From Limnomonas spitsbergensis (taxonomy: Eukaryota > Chlorophyta > Chlorophyceae > Chlamydomonadales): a stretch of 64,000 bases of DNA. Of this stretch, positions 29,787 to 42,198 are shown one piece after another. The stretch lies in NCBI GenBank assembly GCA_037349105.1, contig JAYJMM010000095.1:124001-188000 (forward strand), written 5' to 3'. Position numbers and translations under genes: made by a program. The notes beneath the pieces are model-generated. The model made no database searches and had not been told where the DNA came from. It saw only the letters and a list, made by a program, of their open reading frames with translations. Every line of letters starts with the position of its first letter. The stretch's first letter is position 1.

Positions 29787-32700
29787 TTACGACCCAGATA
29801 TCTTGAGTTCCTTCTCTAAGAAGGCGTAGTCCCCTTCTCTCAAGGCATCAGGGACCGGAATGCCCATATTCAGATCCTGTAGTTGAAGGCACAGAGCAGT
29901 CAGTATGATTTCCTCATGATTTCAAGAACGTTGACCATGCCAGCCACAGCAATGAGCATTGGGTACACAGGATGGAGTCCTACTTGCCGGTCGCCCTCAC
30001 CTTGTCATCCAGGGCATTCAGGACATCGGAGGCCGCGAACGGCAGCGTGGCATCGTCATCGAGTAGGAAGCTGTGGCTGCCACTGCTGTTGACGTCCGTC
30101 ATCTGCTGTTTCATGCGGGAGAGGACATCCGCCGACACAGTCTCCGTGTTGTACCTACACACAAGTCATGAGGGGCAGGGCGTTGTTCGGGCTGGGTCCA
30201 GGGAAATAATGAAGGACGCAGGCGCATGAGCAGTGGCCTAGCTGCCAGCTCGGGGCGGGACGCAGCGGTCATGGTCGTAAATAGCGTACCTGTCATCCCA
30301 GTACATTGTGCTGATGCGGTACAGCTGCTGGATGCTGAGGACGGGGCACAGGTCGGTGGTGATCTCTTCAAGCGTCCGCTTCTGCTTGTTGCCAATCACC
30401 AAGAACTGAACCGCCTGCGTTAATAAGAAGGGTGTACAACAAAGGTCTTGATTTAATTTTTCTGATCGGAATTCAGGCGAACACACTTCATAATCAGGTA
30501 TGGCACCTGAATTTATCAGGGAAAGGAACTTTGGCAGAGGGGTTTTGTTAAATTAGGGATGAACCATTAGAGGAGCATGTCAGCGAACATGACCCCCACC
30601 TGCCGGATGAAGCGCAGCTCCTCCCAGCTGTCCCCCACGTACTCCAAGCCAGCTGCGGTGATCCACTGCTCCACCTGGGTCAGCCCGGTGCGCACATGCT
30701 CGCCGTTGCTGAACGAGCAGCACTCTCGCCGCAGCAGCAGCTGGTTGAACAGGTTGACGTTCACAAAGCTGAACAGCTGCTTGAACAGCGCCTGTGTGGG
30801 GCAGAAGCCCAGAACACCTGCTTAGTCAATGCCATCCTTGGACCTAGGGGCCTGATGCGGCCTGCCAACGTCTGTGCCCTTCACAAATATAAATTGCTTC
30901 ACAGCAGGATGCCGTACAGCAGCAATGATCGCACCTGCACTAGGGCCTTGGGCACGTTGGCCTCCTTGACGATGCCCAGGAGGGACTCCAGAACACCGAG
31001 GATATCCCCCCAGGACTTGCTGATAGCCAGCTGTGCACCTGGAGTAAGAGAGAGGAAAGGGAAAAGCTACAGTCAAATATGGATGGAGAAAAATGCATAT
31101 TTTGTGACATTTCTACGAGGGTGTCCTATTGCACTTTGTCGCACAGGTCATGAGCTCATAAGCCTAAGCCTTCGTCCACATGCACATGCTGTATGCTTCA
31201 TGCCTGGAGGATGGTGAGCTCCAGGGGGCACTCACTGTGCTGGTCTGCGGCCCCCGCTCGTGTCCGCGTGGCGCCCTTGGGCGTCATGATGCAGTTAGCC
31301 AGCATGGGCGTGATCTGCTTCTTGACGTTGTCCCGCATCATGGGGAAGATCTTCTGGACAAACGCGTCCAGCTGCTGTTTAAACAGCAGGGCCGGGTACT
31401 TGGCCTCAACGGGTTTGAAGCCACCTGCGGGGAGGAGGAGAGACAGGGGGGGGGTCATGCTCAGAGCTGGGAAATGCTGGTGTCAAGTTGAGAAATTGTA
31501 AGAGTTCAAAATCGCAACAGAGGGTGCAGTGGCCAGCAGATCTGAGGCATACCCGGGCCTCACTCTGAGCATGAACCTTGTGTAGGCTAACGTGTGGAAT
31601 TTCATCTGCAGGGCACCTTTGTCTCAGGCAAGCCCCCTGCTCCACCTGCCCTGCCTCCCCCACACTCACCAGCTGCCCCTCCATGGATAGACGCTTCGTT
31701 GTGCGCCGGCGCGTTGGGACTGCGGGTCCCAAACAGAGTGCCGAACACCCCCCGTGCAGAAGCGCCCACCGGCCGTTTGCTCATCTGGTTGCCACTGGCC
31801 GGCTTGATGTTCTTTTGCAACAGGTGCAGCAGCGTCACCGTGTTGGTCAGCCAGTAGGACAGGAAGGCATTGTCGTCCTGCTGTCGCTCAATCTGGCTGC
31901 CGATCACGCCGATGATGCGGTCAAACAGGGACGTGCGGTCCGCCTGGAAGGCCCGCCACTGAAGACAGCAGCGGAACACCACGATGGCCGCCAGTGGCCG
32001 GCCCCTGTGGAAGCCTAGGCTGCCTGACAGCGCACCCAGCAGGCGTTCCTCCTCGGCCTTGCGCTTGTCCTGGAGCATCTGGGCCTGCTTGGCCTGTCCA
32101 GGGGAGGCACCAGATGGGAGTGCTTCAGGCTGCGAGGAAATTATGATGCTAACACAGTCTGACAAACAGCCAGCAGGCAGGGCACCTTTCCTCCTGATTT
32201 ATAATGGAGTGTTTTGTGGTTGAGGTCCCCCTCACCTGCAATTCGCGCATCTTCCGCTCTGCTTCCGTTTCAGGGCCGGCAGTCGGAGTCATCGCAGGGC
32301 TCCTCCTACACACATCATGCAAAGCAGCACACATCATGAGCAGGTGATGCTGAGAGGTAGCCCACATCCCCAGCAGGCTATGCATGGAGGTATCACACAT
32401 CAACAGGGGATCAGAGGCCCCAATGAGGCATGGTGCACACAATCACCAGGCCCCTTCAAACTGGACTACTTTTGGTACCCACGCGTAGTGTTCATCCGTC
32501 GGCCTGGCCCCAGATGGCGGTGTTGCCGCTGCTCCTCCGAAGCCAAGCATGATACCCTCGGACAGCGCCCGCGCATAACCTGCACCCTTCTGCACGAACG
32601 GTGTCAGCAAGGAGGCGTCCCCGGGGCTGCCATTGGGGACTGCGGCGGCATGAGAAGGGGTCGCGGCAGCAGGCACCAGGGCGGCAGCGGCAGCAGAAGC

Positions 32701-35700
32701 AGAGGCCACCATGAGCTGCCTGTCCTTGACCATGAGCTGCTCCTTGATCTTCTCCATCTCAGCCTGCAGCTCAAGCACCTATAGAGGGGGCAGCAGACAC
32801 GGGACAAGACAGGTCAAAGGGCGAATTCCACAACCAGGTGCACACGATCCTTCCGCCACACAGGACAAATGAGAAAGCACTAAAGCTCAGCGGCAGTGTC
32901 TCCAACCCATCCCGTGGGTTCACACAATGCCTCCGTCATCATAGGACATTGATTCATCACACTGGATATTTAAGCCTGTTTCGACCAGCCTTTCAGTCAG
33001 TGACATCAGCCATTCAAGGAGACAAGCTGCTCCCTTCCACACCCCCAGGTTGTCCTCTTCCCCCTCAAACAGGCCACACCTGCGCTCTTGCTTCATCCCT
33101 CTGCGAGCATGCGTTCTGCAGGCGAGTCAGCAGGTCGTCCTTCATGGCGTGGAAGCGCTTGTCGATGTCGGAGCGCTCGCTCTGCATCCGGGCAATGTAG
33201 TCCTTGGCAGACTCCAGCTTGCGGTCAGCCTCCGACTTCTCCTTGGCGGCCTTGTCCGTCAGCTCCTGCAACTGGGTGCTGAGGGCAACACTCTCCTGCA
33301 GGGAGGAGGGGAGGAGGGGGATAAAGGAGGTCAGGGTTCTGGAAACAGGAACAGCCAATGCGCGCACTGCTAAGTGGGCACAGGAGTAGAAGCTTCGCAT
33401 GACAGCAACAGCCAAGGTATGCACATACCCAGGGCGGCCACAAGCTCCTACCCTTTCAGGAGATCACATGTGAAGAGTGTCGGCCTTGCGGAAAATGCCT
33501 GCATGCAACCGCTGAATCAGGCCGCCTTACTTGTTCAAACTTCCCGCGTGCGGCGCGCTCCATCTCCAGGTCCTCAGCTGACACCTTGGCTGCATCCGCC
33601 ACCAGCAATACAACGGCGGCCTCAGAGTCACGCAGCCGCACCTGGACGTCCGCATTAATGGCCTATCGAGGGGAGTAGGGGCAGGGGCAGTAGGAGACGA
33701 GACAAGGTCAAAAGGCAGGGGGCGACTGGTCTAAAAACGTCGTCCAGGACCATGTGTTGCCTCCCCTTTGCCCATTCAGGGACATGAAACACTGACATGC
33801 CTCTTCATCCCCCCTTTATTCTCACACAGCATGTCCACCACCTGCTGCTTCCCTGGCGCACCTTTTCGTCCTTAAGCTGCTGCCGAAGCTCGTTGCGTTG
33901 GTTCTGCACCATCTCCAACGTAGCCTGCATCTCCACCACCTTGGCCTCCAGCGCCTGCTTGTCTGCCAGCAGCTTGGTCCCTTCACGAGCCTCAGCGCGA
34001 AGGGAACGCAACTCGCGCTTGGCCACCTGGACATAACACACATCCAGGCCCATGAGGGACAGGAAATAGGTTAGTTGAGTGGAGCTGCAAAGGGGCAGCA
34101 TAAACGGCTGTGGAGTCCTGCTGTATGGGGGCAGCATGAGGGACTGGAGTCCAGCTGTATGGGGGCAGCATGAGGCACTGGAGTCCAGCTGTATGGGGGC
34201 AGCATGAGGCACTGGAGTCCAGCTGTATGGGGGCAGCATGGGGGACTGGAGTCCAGCTGTATGGGGGCAGCATGAGGCACTGGAGTCCAGCTGTATGGGG
34301 GCGGCATGGGAGACTGGAGTCCAGCTGTATGGGGGCAGCATGAGGGACTGGAGTCCAGCTGTATGGGGGCAGCATGGGGGACTGGAGTCCAGCTGTATGG
34401 GGGCAGCACGGGGGACTGGAGTCCAGCTGTATGGGGGCAGCATGAGGGACTGGAGTCCAGCTGTATGGGGGCAGCATGAGGGACTGGAGTCCAGCTGTAT
34501 GGGGGCAGCATGAGGGACTGGAGTCCGGCTGTATGGGGGCAGCATGGGGGACTGGAGTTCAGCTGTATGGGGGCAGCATGAGGGACTGGAGTCCAGCTGT
34601 ATGGGGGCAGCACAGGGGACTGGAGTCCAGCTGTATGGGGGCAGCATGAGGGACTGGAGTCCAGCTGTATGGGGGCAGCATGGGGGACTGGAGTCCAGCT
34701 GTATGGGGGCAGCATGAGGGACTGGAGTCCAGCTGTATGGGGGCAGCATGAGGGACTGGAGTTAAGCTGTATGGGGGCAGCATGAGGGACTGGAGTCCAG
34801 CTGTATGGGGGCAGCATGGAGGACTGGAGTCCAGCTGTATGAGGGCAGAATGGGGGCAGTGGGGTGCAGAGGGAGCATGGGGCCATGAGAATCAAGATTT
34901 CAAAGCAGGCAGGACCTTGGCCATGCGCTCGTGCCAAGGCCATGTGCTTGCGCCACAGTGGCACCAACAGTAGCCTGGCCCACCTTGCTCCTGAACATGC
35001 ACTGCATGACAAGGGCGGCATCGCGCTGGAGCAGGAAGCGTCTGCGGGCCCGCCAGACCCGGAAGGCGGTCTGGATGACGACCACGGCGTGAAGGCGGCG
35101 CATGTGCTCGAAGCGGTGGCGGGCAGTGCGGCCCCGCCACATGGACTGCAGCTGCAGGATGAGGCGGTACGCCTTCCGGTAGTTGGATCGAGCAATGTAG
35201 CCGCGCCAGTACCTCTGTGCACAGGTCAGGGAAAGGACACAGGCTTAACAGGCATTTGTTGTCAGGACATCAGAGGCACAAGCTCTTCAAAAGCCATGCA
35301 GTAATGACATTTGAATGTCTGAATGACAGAGCAGGGACTGGACGAGGCAGCGGTGTTACCAGGGTGGTAGTGCACCTTGTCCTGCCTCCTCGGCTCACCT
35401 GGATGGTGACCACAGCCCCCAACTCGCGCATCTTCTTGTACGCCATGCGCGCGAAGTAGGCCCGCGCTGCACTCTGGAGCAGCAGCACGCTGCGCTTGGC
35501 AGCGGCAAAGCGGCGACGGGCAACGAATCCCCGCACATGCTTCTGAATCGTGGTGGCCGCTGTGTTGACGTAGTCTGTTCGCAGCTTGTCCAGCATGGCC
35601 ATCTGGCCCGCGCGCAGGAACACCTGCAACAGAGGCCAGAGAAAAGTGTGGGACACAGGCCGCAAGGGACAGCCTCAGGGCAGATGATGCTCTTGTACCG

Positions 35701-38700
35701 TGACTTTTGTAACCATGTCCCTCATGTCCGTTTTTTCTTGGCATGTTGTTGTATCCTTTCGATGTCAACAGAACATGCTGCAATTGAGGGGGGCTGCAGG
35801 CATGCATGGCCCTGCCAAGGGAGCACACAAGCCGCTTGTAAGAGTCTGCCACTTGGGCACTTGAGCTTACCAATCACTGGCCAATCCTGTGGGATCTGCC
35901 GACACCTTCCGGGCTCTGCCTGAGACCCCCACCTTGGTCGTGCCCATCTGGTAACCCGTCACCCCAGCCTTCTCCATGATCCGCTTGGAGATCTCTCGGT
36001 CATCAAGGTCCGTGTGGATCAGGTCCGGAGCCAGAGTCCAGAAGTGGTCCACAAAGTCCGGGTAGGGCCGCTTGGAGGGGAAGCCAGCACAGCTAATGCG
36101 GACAGCCTCCAGAACACCTTTGGGGAGAAAAAGGGACGAGGAAGCAGGCCCATTGGTCGGGAGAAGAGCACGGATCGAACATATATATTACTGAACAGGC
36201 TGAGTGTTCTATCATTGCCAACCGTAACGGACGCGCGCACCTACACCACCTGCCAGCATTAACACCTGTCCTTGCAACTCACCCCCGCAGCGGAGCTGGT
36301 GCAGCGCGTTGTTGTTCTCAAAGTTGCCCGCCTGGTTGAGCGAGTTAGGTTTGATGCAGCGAATGTAATGTGGCTCCATGGCGTGCAGCTGCGTCATCAG
36401 CTCCGACAGCTGCTTCTTGAACTGGCTGCCCACGCTGTTGAACTTGAAGGCCTTGAAGCCCTTGCCTGTCTTGGCATCCACAGCTAATGGGTGCAGGCAG
36501 GGGGAAAAGGGTAAGGACAGGTAGTGTAGGTAGGGGGGTCAGATGCAGGCAGGGAAAGTTTGGAAGGCGTGCAATCTTCAGTCCCATCCTCATGAAGCAA
36601 TGGGCCCAACAAGCTCACCCTGAGATGGTCACCTGAGCTGCTGTTAGGTCAGAGGCAGCAGAGTAGTTCCACAGGTCTCATGGATCCCTGCCCTGTACCC
36701 ACCGCCGCTGCTCTCAGGGTCGTAAAACAACTCGGCAACGAAGCCGAGCTGGGAGGAGCTCATGAGGATCTGGTGCTCTGCAACCACAAAGTCCTTGTTC
36801 TTGTCCAGGAAGTTGGTAGTCTCATACGTCACGTCACCTGCATGCCAACGTTGGGAGAGTGAGGAAATAGAGTTTGAGATAAGAGACAAAAGGTGAGGCG
36901 CACATCCCATCCACAGAATCACTGATAAGTTTGCTGGGTATCGGGATGCTTCCAGCTGGCACGAGAGTGCGCCACAGAGGCTGGCCAGAAGACCTGTAAA
37001 AGTACCCAGCTCCCTGCTTCCTTCCCAAAAAGCGCGCACCCGCGTAGTGGTCGATGGAGAACGCAGTCACACTCCTCTTGGGCTTACTGAAGCGCTTGGA
37101 GTCCTTGCAAATGCCAGACGTGAACAGCTTGTTGGCCAAATCCGCCCCGGTTGACGTCGGGAACCTGAAATGGAGGACGGGGGAAATCAATAACGACGGC
37201 ACTGTGAGACAAGTTCATTGTCACACTCCATTCAGGGGCATGCCAACAGGGAACCTGAGCACCTGGCCTTCCCAAAGCAGGATGTTAGCTGAATTGTATG
37301 GAAGTCTTGTGTGAAGGCTCAAGACTTGACACCTGCTTCTTCTTTTGATGCATACAATTTTACGTCCTTGGATGTATTCTGTTTATGGATTTCAAGTGAT
37401 TCTTGTCATAGTGGATGTGGTTTAAGGATTTTGCTGCACACTCGCCAAAGTTAAGCAAGCCAACATCCTTCAGGGCGAAGCTTTCAAGCATCTCTGGGCG
37501 CCGCAACACCAGTCCCATTGAACCATGATAGAGTCTACGCCTCCCTGCCCACCTGCACTGCTCATCCAGCAGGTCCAGGATGCCCATCTTGCCCTCCAGC
37601 AGGTCCAGCACGTCCTGGTTGTCCACAAACTTGATGTAAGACCAGTCAATCTGCTCCCGCTCATACTCGGCCTGAGTGGGAAAATATATTCGTACTGAAC
37701 ATAATATTGTATTCGCGGGATCTCTCATGTCCAGCGACCATTCTTTATTTATTTCAATGAAATTTTCAGGCCTGACGACCAATGATACCGGTACTTGTAA
37801 TGTGCGCTGGGGGACAGCTCCAAAGGTGCTGCCGAGCAGTTCACTATAGAGCCCATAGGGACCAAGACTTGACGGGCCTACGTTTATTAGACTGGGCAAC
37901 AGGACTTGTTGCACCAGGTACCCCAGTCAGAGCTTGCTAGCTTACCTGATTTCTACACAAAATAAAACTACTATATTATGGGCTCGTCGGTACAGCAAAA
38001 GCATTAGAGCCTTAAGTAACATGCTACCTGCTCCATCTTGAAGACGTGCTGGTTGAAGTGCTGCTGTAGCTTCTCATTGGCCAGGTTGATGCAGAGCTGC
38101 TCAAAATCGTTAACAGCGAATGACTCGAAGCCGTAGATATCCAGCACCCCAATGGAAGCAGCACAGTCCTTGTCTTCCCCGATAGCATTGTTGATGCGAG
38201 CCACCAGCCAGTCAAACATCTGCAGAGAGGCATTTGTTTGGATGGACAACGAGTCAGCAAAAAGGAGCAGAAGTCCGAATGTATTAACTCAAACAGTGCA
38301 GGCAGTGGAAGCTGTCCGACCTTGTCCAATTCAGTCTTCACCTTCCACGAAGCTCACCATGTCACACAAACGCTGCTTACCTTGGAGTAAAGGATTTTGG
38401 CCAGCGAGTCCCGGTTCTCCAGTGCCGCCTTGGCATCCAGAGGGCTGATGATAGGCCCGTCCGGGGTCTGCCTGGTCCTCGTCGTGAGAGCCTTGACGAG
38501 TCCGTTGCGGTCAACACCCAGCAGCTCCGCAGTCGTGGTCAAGAAAGCAGTGGGTTTCCCGGGCAGCACAACTGACGACTCCTCATCGGTGCCGGGGCCA
38601 AACGTGATGTTACCCAGCGAAAGGATAGCAGCCACAACGCGGAACACGGCTTCCTACAGATGCATATCAAGACACTGCGCATGACCAGCGGTGCCAGGAG

Positions 38701-40463
38701 TGTCCCCAGGAGAGCACGGGTGGCGCAGATGGCAGACAGGCATGCGGCAGAAACAACAAGTGTCCATCCCTGATCACGCTTGTGGGTCCGCGCACCTGGT
38801 CGGACTCTGGGATACCCACTGCAGACATGGCCCGCACTGTCGCCTGAGCAGGAGGGGGATAAGGTATGGTCTCAAAGCCATGCATGTCGCAGGAAAAGAT
38901 ATCGCATCAAGCTACTTATATTAGTATATTTCATGCCCCATGCAGACAGTGGCTAGCAATGACAACCAGGGGATGACAACGATGTGACCGCCCAACGTCG
39001 CTCACTCCAGACCAGTGGTGGATTCACGCTCACTCTGAACTCCTGGCCATTGTCCACACCCGCAAGCTCAAAGCAGGTGCTCTGGTTGAGGTAGTGGTAC
39101 TCCCTTGCTGGGGCCAGCTTCCACCTTGCCCGCTCTTCTGGAGATGCTCCATCGCAGACCTAAACATGTAAGTCAAGAAATATCAATCGTATGATGCAAT
39201 GTGCATCAGGGGTGTCAATTCTATCAGTATTCACACTTTCACAGGGGGATCTCCCATCAGCGGACTCAGCAAGCCTCCCAATAATGTCAAAGGCAAAGCC
39301 ACCTGCCTGGTAGAAAATGTGGTAGTTTCGCTCTGGGTTGTTCACCGAGACCACGCGTGAACGCTCCAGCAGGTATGTGCGGATGGCAGCCCCAGAAATG
39401 ATTCCCTTGCTGCTGAAGTTGATCTCCACATACTTTCCAAAACGCGAGGAGTTGTCATTCCTCACTGTTTTGGCATTGCCAAATGCTTCCAGCAGAGGGT
39501 TCGACTCAAGCACCTACGTCAGGTGAAAGACGTAAGCATCATGTAACACAGGTTATGAGTGTATGCACAAGCCTACCTGCTCCTCCACACTCCGGCCACC
39601 TCCTCGCTTGGCTTGGCCATCAACGTTTGAGTAGCCACCCATGTACGCTAGGTACTTCATGATGAGCTTGCTGGTTTCCGTCTTACCAGCTCCCGACTCT
39701 CCACTCACCTACGCATGCCAAACAGCCCCATATAAACAATCAATACAAAGCAACAACCTTTGCAGTCATTGTAGCACCATGCAAATATGAGTCCATGATT
39801 GGGGCTCATGGGTACATTAACCAGGCCCCCCAAACTTCAAACAGACATCCATGCGGATCACTAAACATGGCTGCCACAGAGTATCATACGTAACCATACC
39901 AGGATTGACTGTCCCTTGTTCTCCTTTCGCATTTGCCTGAAGGCTGAATCCGCAATGGCGTACACATGGGGTGAAAGCTCGCCAAGATCAGCCCCCTTGT
40001 ACTGATCCATCATGTGGGGGCCATAGAGGTGCTGTAAGTTCGCAAACGGGTTCACGGCAATCAAGATGGTGCCAGTGTAGGTGTAGATGTCGTCGAATAA
40101 GTACCGGCTACGCAAGTTCCAGAGAACCCCAGGCTCGTGCAGGTAAGGCAGCCGAGTCATATCCTGCAGTTCAAGTTCAAAAGTTAGATCAGCACTCGTG
40201 TAGTCTGTTAGAATAGTTACACATTCGTGCCGCGATCCAGGAAGATAGCGCTGCAGGCGGTGTCTTACCTCAACGCCACCGCTCGTATCAGGGTTCTGAA
40301 TGGGCGCGTCTTCTGCCTTACACGTCGTTGGCTTCCCAGATTCATGCTTAATGACGAGGTTTGCGCCATCTAATTTGATGACCTCGCCCTTCTTCCAGCT
40401 TTCTACCTCGTCCTTCACCCAAACTCGGCTTCCAATTGTGTGCACATCAGAGGCGGGAGACAT
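29787..40463 (-). CDS. Class XI myosin heavy chain (27 exons, 1616 aa)
   Basis: Actin-based motor for organelle and vesicle transport. Exons from the start: 40463-40269, 40163-39900, 39708-39577, 39513-39307, 39159-39034, 38843-38796, 38653-38381, 38219-38028, 37671-37553, 37164-37040, 36837-36703, 36483-36283, 36117-35933, 35623-35399, 35214-34984, 34026-33862, 33662-33531, 33295-33080, 32778-32483, 32305-32236, 32129-31670, 31424-31236, 31038-30935, 30791-30600, 30414-30290, 30154-30001, 29876-29787. Phases agree; the total is 4851 bp. Seen: N-terminal SH3-like region, P-loop GESGAGKT, switch [14 protein letters not shown], switch [19 protein letters not shown], six IQ motifs (exons 14-16), coiled coil (exons 16-19) and a DIL globular tail ([19 protein letters not shown] in exon 21). 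Length and layout match plant and algal myosin XI; myosin V shares them. Exon 4 needs a GC donor (see findings). A minisatellite fills intron 15. Confidence 0.93.
34105..34860. repeat. 34-bp minisatellite in myosin intron 15 (about 22 units)
   Basis: Unit, split in two: GGGGGCAGCATGAGGGACTG then GAGTCCAGCTGTAT. Units differ at a few positions (gag/ggg, agg/ggg, gtcc/gtta). Because 34 is not a multiple of 3, three units (102 bp) cycle through all frames and create long spurious open frames on both strands. It lies wholly between exon 15 (34984) and exon 16 (34026). Confidence 0.95.
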
Positions 40464-40761
40464 TTGGTAAACAGTTAAATTCAAAGCCTGTAGAGAAGTA
40501 ACCCGCCCAGAGAGCTACTCTGTAGGTATTTCTCTGGAAGTGAGCGCAGGCTACAACATATTCGGAAATATGATTAATTTAACTTTCTTCATGCCACCTG
40601 CCTCCATGTTACAAGTCGAGCGCAAACGCTTCAGAAATCGTCCACACATCCACACCGCCACTTAGTGTTTAAAAGACATGGGCCCTGGCGTGACAGACGG
40701 CCTATTCTGACGCAGCAATACGTAAGGAGACGGCACATAATTTCCCGTGAAGCAGGGTGTA
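40464..40761. promoter_or_regulatory. Divergent promoter region between myosin XI and SPC25
   Basis: Only 298 bp separate the two start codons (40463 on minus, 40762 on plus). Both 5' UTRs and both promoters must fit here unless there are upstream non-coding exons. No clear TATA box or named motif is visible. Confidence 0.6.
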
Positions 40762-42198
40762 ATGGTGAACTTCATCGACCTGCAAGATCTTGAACGCGAC
40801 TTGACTCAGACGAAAGCTAAGGTAAGAGACCTCCTCTGCTATTCTCTCAAGCTGGTAGTGTCACATTCGTTACACCTGATGATGCAGGTTGATTCATGGG
40901 CGAAGCAGCGGAGCGAATTTGCCTCTTTCGCCAGGGACTCACATCATGAGAATATGATGGACCAGTCAGGTACCGGTCCTGACAGGGGCACCAGCTACCG
41001 CCTGTTGCATTCCTGACTGTCCTGGTCACAAATGGGGCAGTTACTCTCACAGCTATTTACCTGCAGCAAAGCTTCACAGTCTTGAGGCACGACAAGCAGA
41101 TCTTGGCGCAGCTGCTCAACAAGTAAAACAACGTGAGCTTAAACTAATTGCGATGCCGCACAACAAATACCGTACATGGCAGGGGATGTGGGGGCATTCT
41201 CCGGGGTACTTTGTCCTTGGATCTTACACTTGCTCCTGCATTCAGAATATCCAGCAAGCTGCATGCTGACACAGGTGTTGAGCGAGAGGAGCAGGAGGCC
41301 ATGTCACTGCAGAGGGCAGCCACTTCAGGACAGCTTGATGAGCAGGCCCTTCAACTGAGGGTAGATGATTTCAGGCAGCGCCTTGCTGCACAGGAGCAGG
41401 AGTGTTTGGCTATGGAGGCCTGTGAGTTCAAGTCATGTTTATGTTGGGTCTAGTTAAACACATTTCGGTACGCATGCTACCTGCTGGTCCTGAACACTGG
41501 TCTTCTGACTCTTTGCTGGTGCTTTCACAGCGGCTGATATCGACGAGAGCATAAAGAAGAAAAAGCTTGGCGCACTGAAGAAAGCTCTGGCTCTGTACTC
41601 AACACGGCTAGCATTAGACTTCAAGCAAGGACCAGGTAATTCCACTTGAGGGTGATATGCTTCGAAAATCGATGCACCCGTTCATTATATTTGCTCCTTG
41701 AAGTAATACAGCAGATGCGCATGATGAGCACTCCCTTGCTTATGCAGATGAACTGCACTTGATTTTCTCCCAGCTGGACATATCTGCGCCGTCCAGGCCC
41801 TTCATTGTTGGGGTAAAGGTGCACGACGACAAAACTTATGAAGGTGTGATATTAAGTTCAATGAGCATGGCACAATGATCATTTGCAGGAAAAGCAGCAA
41901 ATCTTCCACAGATTACATTCGTTTTGTCTGCATGACAAGTGCCATTAGTACTGATGATTTTTGAGCCACAGGTCCTTCATATTTGCGGTATCATTCTGAC
42001 AATTTCTATGTTAATGTTAACATCAATTGATCAAACTCATAGCTACCTTCTTGTTGTTTTGCAGTGACCAAATGTGTTCCTCAAGTGGATGCCCTGCCTG
42101 AGCTGGTCAAGAGGCTTAACCAGACTAACGACTTCTCAGAGTTCGTGAAATCTGTCAGAACAGAATTTATGAAGGCAATCAGGACTGGAAGGATTTGA
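40762..42198 (+). CDS. SPC25: Kinetochore protein Spc25 (seven exons, 240 aa)
   Basis: Spc25 is a subunit of the Ndc80 complex; with Spc24 it anchors that microtubule-binding complex to the inner kinetochore. Exons: 40762-40821, 40888-40969, 41053-41122, 41246-41421, 41531-41635, 41748-41843 and 42065-42198, all GT-AG with agreeing phases and 723 bp in total. The N-terminal two thirds is a coiled coil (LRHDKQILAQLLNKISSKLH, VEREEQEAMSLQ). The C-terminal globular domain carries the family pattern: DELHLIFSQLDISAPSRPF, VKVHDDKTYE, then LPELVKRLNQTNDFSEFVKS and VRTEFMKAI. Length matches known Spc25 proteins (about 220-240 aa). Acceptor choice for exons 3 and 4 was made to keep the coiled coil in frame. 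ATG 40762 is the only one near the start. Confidence 0.88.

Noticed and set aside
34105..34860. CRISPR-like regular repeats
   Set aside because: The units are contiguous with no unique spacers, in a eukaryotic intron; it is a minisatellite.
33805..35222. Long minus-strand open frames (314 and 383 codons) made of [25 protein letters not shown] peptides
   Set aside because: They are translations of the 34-bp intronic minisatellite of the myosin gene in cyclic frames, partly running into flanking exon sequence in the wrong frame.
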